6,296 nt of DNA from Tannerella sp. (lineage in GTDB: Bacteria; Bacteroidota; Bacteroidia; Bacteroidales; Tannerellaceae). The first letter of the stretch is position 1, and each line of letters begins with the position of its first letter. The position numbers were made by a program, and so were the translations under genes. Shown here piece after piece: positions 1-5,709 of the stretch. Location of the stretch: the NCBI GenBank assembly GCA_031275525.1, contig JAISOP010000227.1, forward strand, positions 1-6,296. The letters run 5' to 3'. The notes under the pieces were generated by a model that saw only the letters and a list, made by a program, of their open reading frames with translations, was not told the origin of the DNA and searched no databases.

Positions 1-3000
1 CTGTTGTTGCTTGGGGGGATGATCGTGTGGGGCATCACGGTGGCGCCCTTCCATTGGCACGAGGGACTGCTGCCCCGCGACCCCGTTCCCGTGGATGCCA
101 TCCCGGACATCGGCGAGAACCAGCAGATCGTGGCCACGGAGTGGATGGGACGCTCCCCCAAAGACATCCAGGAGCAGGTAACTTATCCGCTCACCGCGTC
201 GCTGCTCGGTATTCCCGGCGTGAAGACGATCCGCAGTTCGTCCATGTTCGGCATGTCGTTCATCTACGTTATTTTCGACGACGATGTGGAGTTCTACTGG
301 AGCCGTTCGAGGATACTGGAAAAGCTCAATTCCCTGCCCACCGGGATGCTGCCCGAAGGCGTGCAGCCGACGCTGGGGCCTGACGCGACGGCGCTCGGAC
401 AGGTATTCTGGTACACCCTCGAAGGGCGAGACCCCGAAACGGGTAAGCCCGCCGGCGGATGGAACCCCGAGGAACTGCGCACGATTCAGGACTTCTACGT
501 CAAGTATTCGCTTTCGACGGCGGCCGGCGTGTCGGAAGTCGCGTCGGTAGGCGGCTTTGTCAGGGAATATCAGGTGGAGCTTCGTCCCGAGGCGATGCAG
601 GCATACAATGTCTCTGTGATGGAGGTGATGAACGCCGTGCGGGAAAGCAATCTGGATGTCGGCGCCGAGACGGTCGAGCTGAACAGGGTCGAATACCTGG
701 TGCGGGGACTGGGCTATATCAAGAGCCTGTCCGACCTGGAGGAAGCCGTGGTAGCCGTGCGCGGAGGCATTCCCGTGCGGATTGGGGACGTGGCGGCGGT
801 TCATTTCGGCCCGGCCACGCGGCGCGGCGGGCTGGACAAGGAAGGTGTGGAAGCCGTAGGCGGCGTGGTGGTGGCGCGTTACGGCTCCAATCCGATGGCG
901 GTAATCAACCGGGTGAAGGAGAAGATGGAAGAAATGTCGGCGGGACTGCCCCAGAAGGTGCTGCCGGACGGTACGGTGTCGAAGGTGACGGTCGTGCCCT
1001 TCTACGACCGTTCGGGACTGATACGCGAGACGGTCGGCACGCTCGAATCGGCGCTCACGCACGAAATACTGATTTGCATCATTGTGGTCCTCGTACTGGT
1101 CTTCAACCTGCGGGCCTCGGCGATTATATCCTGCCTGCTTCCGGTGGCCGTCCTTGCGGCCTTTATCATCATGCGATACACGCAGGTGGACGCAAACATT
1201 GTTGCGCTGTCGGGCATTGCCATTGCCATCGGCGTGATGGTCGATGTCGGGGTGGTGATTGTGGAGAACATTCTCCGGCGGCTGGACGCCTGCGCAATCA
1301 AACCGGCCGGGAAAGCGCTTGCCGGTTTGATTCGCAAAAGTGTCGAGGAAGTCTCCGGAGCGCTGACCACCGGCATGTTGACCACCGTCATCAGTTTCCT
1401 GCCCGTCTTTGCCCTGCAAGCACAGGAAGGAAAGCTGTTCAAGCCGCTGGCATACACCAAGACCTTTGCGCTCGTCTCGGCCTTTCTGCTCGGCATCGCC
1501 CTGCTTCCCGCGATTGCCTACTACGTCTTTTCCCTCCGTCTGCCCAAGGCGCTGAAAAGGCGGACGATTTCCAGCCGGTTGAGAAACGGCCGGGCCGTCC
1601 TCACCCTCGCCATCCTGATAGCAGCCGTCCTCTACCTCACCTCCGAATGGCTTCCGGTCGGCACGGGGGCAGGCTTTCCGTTGAACCTCCTGTTCGTCGT
1701 CCTGGCCATCGGCTCGATCCTGGCCGTTTTGCGGGCGCTGGTTGTTTTCTACGAACGCATGTTGCGCTGGTGTCTCGCCAACCGCTGGAAATTTATGCTG
1801 CTGCCTGCCCTCACACTAGCTTTCGGGATATGGATTTGGGGAGAAATGGGCGAGGAATTTATGCCCAGCCTCGACGAAGGCTCGTTCCTGCTGATGCCCA
1901 CCAGTATGCCGCACACCGGCATCGAACAGAACCTGCAACTGATTGAAGCGGTGGACAAGCGCATCGGCGCCATCCCCGAAGTTGAGGTCACCGTAGGCAA
2001 ATGGGGGCGAGTCCAGTCTGCGCTCGACCCCGCGCCCGTGCAGATGTTCGAGAACACGATTCTTTACCGCCCCGAATACCTGTTGGACGACGACGGTCGC
2101 CGGATGCGCTTCAAAACCGATTCACAGGGCGCCTTCCTGCTGCGGGACGGCACGAGGTACGATCCCGCCGCTGGGTTCCGCCGGATTCCCGCCGACAGCC
2201 TGATTCCCGACCGAAGGGGCGATTATTTCCGCCTGTGGCGTCCGCAGATTAAGAACACGGACGACATCTGGCAGGAAATTGTCAACGTTTCGCACCTGCC
2301 CGGCCTGACCTCCTCGCCCAGGCTGCAACCCATCGAGGCGCGGCTGGTGATGCTCTCCACCGGGATGCGTGCGCCGATGGGGTTGAAGGTATCGGGTCCC
2401 GACCTCGAAAGCATCGAGCAGGCCGGCAAGGCCCTCGAAACCGCGCTGAAGGAAACGCCCTCCATCCGGCCTTCCACCGTATTCTATGACCGCGCTGTCG
2501 GGGCGCCGTACATCGAAATCCGGCTCAACAGGCGGAATATGGCACGCTACGGGCTGACCGTTGCCGGCTTGCAGGAAGTCATCGAAGCAGCCGTAGGCGG
2601 AATGACCCTGACCACGACCGTCGAAGGACGCGAACGCTATCCCGTCCGCCTGCGCTATCCCCGCGAGTTGCGCGACAGTCCCGAAGCCCTCTCGCGCATC
2701 CTGGTCCCGACGGCCGCCGGCGCCCGGATTCCGCTGGGCGAAGTGGCTACCGTGGAATATACCCGGGGGGCGCAGATGATTCAGAGCGAAAACACCTTCC
2801 TGACCGGATACGTGATATTCGACAAGCAGGCCGGCCGGGCGGAGGTGGACGTTGTACGGGAAGCCGGCCGGCTGCTGAAGGAAAAAATCCGCACGGGCGA
2901 ACTGTCGCTCCCCGCAGGCGTATCCTACAAGTTTGCGGGCAACTACGAACAACAGCAACGTGCCGCCGGACGCCTGCTCGTCGTCATTCCCCTTTGCCTG

Positions 3001-3558
3001 CTGTCCATCCTGCTGGTGCTTTACTTCCAGTTCCGCACCCTCACGGCCTCGCTGATACACTTTTCAGGTGTCTTTGTCGCCTTCGCGGGCGGATTCATCC
3101 TTTTGTGGCTCTACGGTCAGCCGTGGTTCATGAATTTCTCCATCGGCGGCGAATGCGTGCGCGACCTGTTCCGGATGCATCCCGTCAACCTGAGCATAGC
3201 AGTCTGGGTAGGATTCATCGCCCTGTTCGGCATCGCCACCGACGACGGCGTGCTGATGGGCACCTACATCCACAACCTCTTCCTGGAACGCAACCCCCAA
3301 ACCCGCCAGGCCATCCGCGAAACCGTCGTACAGGCCGGCCTGAAGCGCGTCCGTCCCGCCGCGATGACCACCGCCACCACGCTGATCGCCCTTCTGCCCG
3401 TACTCACCTCCACCGGCAAGGGCGCCGACATCATGGTACCCATGGCCATCCCCACCTTCGGCGGCATGTTGATTCAAAGTATGACCATGTTTATCGTACC
3501 GGTGCTACAGTGCTGGTGGCGCGAACGTGTGATTAAAAAGGAACAAAAGACGAGATGA
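1..3558 (+). CDS. cusA: CusA-like heavy-metal efflux RND pump, 5' end cut by window
   Basis: Inner-membrane, proton-driven pump that moves metal ions from periplasm or cytoplasm into the outer-membrane channel. The frame is open from base 1 (residue 1 here = codon 4-6). Alignment from memory with E. coli CusA suggests about 16-20 residues lie left of the window. Visible: end of TM1, the PVDAIPD motif, the periplasmic porter domain, and TM4 motif GVMVDVGVVIVEN with D414 (CusA D405). The CzcA-type extra Asp six residues before D414 is Ala, as in CusA, which favours monovalent Cu/Ag. The three-Met site is intact: M631, M681, M783 (CusA M573, M623, M672). Compared with the 1047-residue E. coli protein it has two extra hydrophobic segments (about 532-550 and 561-583), an insertion of about 50 residues between the second and third site Mets (about 692-745), and extra sequence around 1047-1066; I recall all as typical of Bacteroidota relatives. 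Stop TGA at 3556-3558. Substrate choice is inferred. Confidence 0.93.
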   Translation: MLLLGGMIVWGITVAPFHWHEGLLPRDPVPVDAIPDIGENQQIVATEWMGRSPKDIQEQVTYPLTASLLGIPGVKTIRSSSMFGMSFIYVIFDDDVEFYWSRSRILEKLNSLPTGMLPEGVQPTLGPDATALGQVFWYTLEGRDPETGKPAGGWNPEELRTIQDFYVKYSLSTAAGVSEVASVGGFVREYQVELRPEAMQAYNVSVMEVMNAVRESNLDVGAETVELNRVEYLVRGLGYIKSLSDLEEAVVAVRGGIPVRIGDVAAVHFGPATRRGGLDKEGVEAVGGVVVARYGSNPMAVINRVKEKMEEMSAGLPQKVLPDGTVSKVTVVPFYDRSGLIRETVGTLESALTHEILICIIVVLVLVFNLRASAIISCLLPVAVLAAFIIMRYTQVDANIVALSGIAIAIGVMVDVGVVIVENILRRLDACAIKPAGKALAGLIRKSVEEVSGALTTGMLTTVISFLPVFALQAQEGKLFKPLAYTKTFALVSAFLLGIALLPAIAYYVFSLRLPKALKRRTISSRLRNGRAVLTLAILIAAVLYLTSEWLPVGTGAGFPLNLLFVVLAIGSILAVLRALVVFYERMLRWCLANRWKFMLLPALTLAFGIWIWGEMGEEFMPSLDEGSFLLMPTSMPHTGIEQNLQLIEAVDKRIGAIPEVEVTVGKWGRVQSALDPAPVQMFENTILYRPEYLLDDDGRRMRFKTDSQGAFLLRDGTRYDPAAGFRRIPADSLIPDRRGDYFRLWRPQIKNTDDIWQEIVNVSHLPGLTSSPRLQPIEARLVMLSTGMRAPMGLKVSGPDLESIEQAGKALETALKETPSIRPSTVFYDRAVGAPYIEIRLNRRNMARYGLTVAGLQEVIEAAVGGMTLTTTVEGRERYPVRLRYPRELRDSPEALSRILVPTAAGARIPLGEVATVEYTRGAQMIQSENTFLTGYVIFDKQAGRAEVDVVREAGRLLKEKIRTGELSLPAGVSYKFAGNYEQQQRAAGRLLVVIPLCLLSILLVLYFQFRTLTASLIHFSGVFVAFAGGFILLWLYGQPWFMNFSIGGECVRDLFRMHPVNLSIAVWVGFIALFGIATDDGVLMGTYIHNLFLERNPQTRQAIRETVVQAGLKRVRPAAMTTATTLIALLPVLTSTGKGADIMVPMAIPTFGGMLIQSMTMFIVPVLQCWWRERVIKKEQKTR

Positions 3559-3572
3559 GCCTGCCGATATAC

Positions 3573-3882
3573 TTGCCGAACTTCGGCAAATCGCAATCCG
3601 GAGCGGATCCCTATTTGCCGGAACCCGGCAAGTCGCAATGCAGAGAGGATTCCTACTTGCCGGAACCCGGCAAGTCGCAATGCAGAGCGGATTCCTGCTT
3701 GCCGGAATCCGGCAAGTCGCAATGCAGAGCGGATTCCTATTTGCCGGAATCCGGCAAGTCGCAATGCAGAGCGGATCCCTATTTGCCGGAACCCGGCAAG
3801 TCGCAATGCAGAGAGGATTCCTGCTTGCCGGAACCCGGCAAGTCACAATCCTGTCAGGATCCCTCTTGCCGGAACCCGGCAA
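3573..3882. repeat. Tandem array of eight 17-bp palindromes, 42-bp period
   Basis: Eight palindromes start at 3573, 3615, 3657, 3699, 3741, 3783, 3825 and 3866. The commonest form is TTGCCGGAACCCGGCAA (7-bp arms, 3-base centre); two copies read TTGCCGGAATCCGGCAA and the first TTGCCGAACTTCGGCAA (8-bp arms, 1-base centre). Spacing is 42 bp except the last step, 41. The 25-bp spacers are also conserved (consensus starts GTCGCAATGCAGAGCGGATT), so the unit is a 42-bp tandem repeat; first and last spacers diverge most. The array begins 14 bases after the cusA stop. In mRNA each palindrome could fold as a short GC-rich hairpin. Possible roles are transcript stabilisation, attenuation between pump and channel, a dyad protein-binding array, or a REP-like mobile repeat; none is shown by the sequence. 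All three forward frames stay open through it, so ORFs here carry no coding evidence. Confidence 0.95.
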
Positions 3883-3884
3883 AT

Positions 3885-3984
3885 TATACCGTGCACGGTA
3901 TGGTTTTGTGCATGACCGGTTCTGTGGAGTTCGGTTCCCACCGAGGCTTAAAAGGCCTAAAAGACTTAAAGGATTCGATCTATT
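3885..3984 (+). repeat. Dispersed intergenic element, copy A (100 bp)
   Basis: Begins with the perfect 16-bp palindrome ATACCGTGCACGGTAT (3886-3901), continues through the shared block TATGGTTTTGTGCATG, a small hairpin TCGGT/ACCGA (3931-3944) and three 9-bp units of the type GCTTAAAAG (3946-3972), and ends at CTATT. A second copy lies at 5544-5633. By eye 80 of 90 aligned positions match, with a 1-base and a 9-base gap, and nine of the ten mismatches are transitions. It starts two bases after the last palindrome of the upstream array. No ORF or terminator is evident. Orientation is arbitrary, set to the operon strand. Confidence 0.88.
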
Positions 3985-4011
3985 CCCTGAAGGCACAAAA
4001 CCATGCCGTGC
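3893..4011. repeat. Long inverted repeat, 19-bp arms with 81-base loop
   Basis: Left arm GCACGGTATGGTTTTGTGC (3893-3911) is inside copy A; right arm GCACAAAACCATGCCGTGC (3993-4011) is its reverse complement with one difference, which would be a G-U pair in RNA. The arms enclose most of the dispersed element. The right arm lies about 50 bases before the channel gene start, so an mRNA fold here could affect its translation. The copy at 5544-5633 has no matching right arm. It could be the terminal inverted repeat of a small non-autonomous element or an inverted fragment of another copy. Confidence 0.85.
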
Positions 4012-4040
4012 AAAGAATACAATCCGGAACAGATTCCCGA

Positions 4041-4062
4041 AGAAATACATAAAAATTAAACA
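4041..4062 (+). promoter_or_regulatory. A-rich translation start region of channel gene
   Basis: The bases just before ATG 4063 are A-rich (ACATAAAAATTAAACA) and hold no Shine-Dalgarno sequence. This is the usual Bacteroidota pattern, where A-rich leaders replace the SD. I see no Bacteroides-type -7 motif (TAnnTTTG) in 3985-4062, so a separate promoter for this gene is not supported. Confidence 0.35.
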
Positions 4063-5538
4063 ATGATGAAACGATATGGAATATGGATACTGTTAATCGT
4101 CGCCCTCCGGAGTTTGCCGTCCGTTGCGACGGCCCGCGATTCCCTGAGCCACTATCTGGAGATAGCGGCGCGGAATAATCCGGGCGTCCGGGCAGAATTT
4201 ACAGCTTATCAGGCCGCCTTGCAGCGAGTCCCCCAGGCGGGTGCGCCGGAAAACCCGCAATTAGAGATGGGCTTCTTCCTCCAGCCGATGGAACTGGTCG
4301 AGGGACAACAGGTGGCCGACCTCAAGCTAATGCAAATGTTCCCGTGGTTCGGTACGCGGAAGGCCGCCCGCACCGAGGCGCAGCACATGGCGCAAATGGC
4401 TTACGAGCAGTTCCGCGAAACGCGCGACGGGCTTTTTCTGGACCTCTATACCCAGTGGTTCACGCTTTGCCGTCTCCGGCAGCAACTGGCAAACAGCCGG
4501 GAGAACAGGGAACTGCTGGTGCAGCTTGAGGCGCTGGCCCTGCAAAAGTTCGCCTCGCCCGCACCCTCCGGAGGCAGCGAAGTGTCCGGCCGTCAGGCTC
4601 CGCCGCCCGGCGAAGCGCCCCGCCCCACAAACGCAGGCATGGGCGGCATGACGATGGGCGGGCAGCCGGCGGCGGTCAGCAGCGGGCCGGCGGCAACGGG
4701 CGGCATGGACGGCATGGCGGGCGACGGCGGCATGGGCGCCTCCTCGCCGGGCATGTCCGGTGTCCTGCGTATCCGGATGGAGATCGCGGAGACCGATAAC
4801 CGTATGGAAAGCCTGCAATCGGAGATACGGGCGGAGACGGTAAAGTTCAATGCCCTGCTGAGCCGTCCGGCCGACAGCGAGGTGCATCTGCCCGATTCGC
4901 TGCATCCAATTCCCTTTCTTTTTGACCCGTCGCAGATACTTACCCAGATAAGCGATCAAAACCCGATGCTCGGCATGTTGAGCCGGGAGGAAGCGGCCTA
5001 CAAAGCCAAAGCCGAGATGGAGCGGAAGATGAGTTACCCGATGCTCGGCGTCGGCCTTCAATACATGCTTGTCCGCAAAAAGGCGGCAAGTATGGGAGCG
5101 GATGCGATGGAAACGGGCATGAGCCGCATGAACGGCAAGGACATGCTGATGCCGATGGTATCGGTCAGCATACCCCTCTACCGGAAAAAGTACAGGGCGC
5201 AGCAGCGGGAGAACGCCCTCTTGCAGCAGGCCGCCCGCGAAAAGCGCCTCAACACGCGGAACCTGCTTGAGGCCGAACTCCACCGCACCGGTCACCTGCT
5301 TGGCGACGCCGCCCGGCGGATCACGCTCTACCGCCGGCAGACGGAGTTGGCGCAGGCCGCCTGCACGCTGGCGGTACGGGAATTTGCGTCGGGCCGGGGC
5401 GACCTTTCCGGCGTCATACAGGTACAGCGCCAGCTACTGGACTATACCCTGAAAACGTCCGAAGCCGTGGCGGATTACAACATCCTGGTCGCGAACATCC
5501 GGAAATTAATATCCTCCAATGAAGAAGATCACTACTGA
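4063..5538 (+). CDS. TolC/CusC-like outer-membrane efflux channel with Met-rich insert
   Basis: Outer-membrane factor of the pump, 491 residues, expected to work as a trimer spanning outer membrane and periplasm. Residues 1-24 form a signal peptide (MMKR, a hydrophobic run, then cleavage near ATA/RD). No lipobox Cys is seen, unlike E. coli CusC. Two homologous halves are visible: the hairpin tip of the second half reads EFASGRGDLSGVIQVQ (440-455), that of the first reads KFASP at 162-166 and resumes at MSGVLRIR (231-238). Between them the first half holds 65 residues rich in Gly, Pro, Ala and Met, with Met at 193, 196, 198, 215, 218 and 224, then M231. A second Met-rich stretch (335-365, eight Met) sits between likely barrel strands, before SVSIPLYRKK. 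ATG 4063 is followed by a second ATG; the first is chosen, though 4066 is possible. Role is clear; partner choice is inferred from context. Confidence 0.93.
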   Translation: MMKRYGIWILLIVALRSLPSVATARDSLSHYLEIAARNNPGVRAEFTAYQAALQRVPQAGAPENPQLEMGFFLQPMELVEGQQVADLKLMQMFPWFGTRKAARTEAQHMAQMAYEQFRETRDGLFLDLYTQWFTLCRLRQQLANSRENRELLVQLEALALQKFASPAPSGGSEVSGRQAPPPGEAPRPTNAGMGGMTMGGQPAAVSSGPAATGGMDGMAGDGGMGASSPGMSGVLRIRMEIAETDNRMESLQSEIRAETVKFNALLSRPADSEVHLPDSLHPIPFLFDPSQILTQISDQNPMLGMLSREEAAYKAKAEMERKMSYPMLGVGLQYMLVRKKAASMGADAMETGMSRMNGKDMLMPMVSVSIPLYRKKYRAQQRENALLQQAAREKRLNTRNLLEAELHRTGHLLGDAARRITLYRRQTELAQAACTLAVREFASGRGDLSGVIQVQRQLLDYTLKTSEAVADYNILVANIRKLISSNEEDHY

Positions 5539-5543
5539 CCGAC

Positions 5544-5633
5544 TATACTGTGTGCGGTATGGTTTTGTGCATGGCCGGTTCTGCGGAATTCGGTTCCACC
5601 GAGGCTTAAAAGACCTAAAAGCTTCGGTCTATT
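5544..5633 (+). repeat. Dispersed intergenic element, copy B (90 bp)
   Basis: Diverged copy of the element at 3885-3984 in the same orientation, starting five bases after the channel gene stop. The leading palindrome has decayed to ATACTGTGTGCGGTAT (5545-5560), where the changes could still pair as G-U in RNA. The block GGTATGGTTTTGTGCATG is identical, the TCGGT/ACCGA hairpin is kept (5590-5602) with one base less in the loop, and only two clear 9-bp units remain (5604-5621) instead of three. It fills just over half of the 171-base gap between channel and adaptor genes. Confidence 0.88.
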
Positions 5634-5683
5634 AAATAATGGGTACAAGGAAAACATCGACCCTGTCCCCAAGATCATTCAGC

Positions 5684-5709
5684 AATCATTTATTCAAGAA
5701 AAAAAACTT
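5684..5709 (+). promoter_or_regulatory. A/T-rich translation start region of adaptor gene
   Basis: The bases before ATG 5710 are A/T-rich, ending in eight A residues and CTT, with no Shine-Dalgarno sequence, as expected in Bacteroidota. The frame is open back to the channel gene stop at 5538, but ATG 5710 is the only position followed by a basic N-terminus and membrane segment, so it is the preferred start. Confidence 0.35.

Noticed and set aside
459..1946. 495-codon + strand ORF in another frame within cusA
   Set aside because: Arg/Gly-rich product typical of a shifted frame of a GC-rich gene; the overlapping frame is a clear RND pump.
2122..3060. 312-codon ORF on the minus strand inside cusA, and similar long antisense ORFs (e.g. 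4327-5295)
   Set aside because: Shadows of strongly coding GC-rich genes; the translations match no family I know while the sense frame is clearly CusA or TolC.
3573..3882. CRISPR array (17-bp repeats with 25-bp spacers)
   Set aside because: The spacers are nearly identical to one another, the repeat is too short, and no cas gene is in view. It is a 42-bp tandem repeat.
3885..4011. Insertion sequence
   Set aside because: It has an inverted repeat but no transposase ORF and no visible target duplication; at most a small non-autonomous element.
3474..4066. Several overlapping ORFs on both strands across the repeat region (e.g. 3638-4066 +, 3505-4050 -, 3474-3806 -)
   Set aside because: They are open only because the 42-bp unit has no stop in these frames; products are low-complexity repeats, with no family resemblance.
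5613..5630. Rho-independent terminator after the channel gene (GACC...GGTC hairpin)
   Set aside because: The stem is only four base pairs and no U-tract follows; the adaptor gene downstream looks like part of the same operon.
5539..5709. Extension of the adaptor gene upstream, since its frame has no stop back to the channel gene
   Set aside because: The extension would run through the repeat copy, has no ATG, and would put about 57 odd residues before a normal membrane anchor. ATG 5710 is the sensible start.
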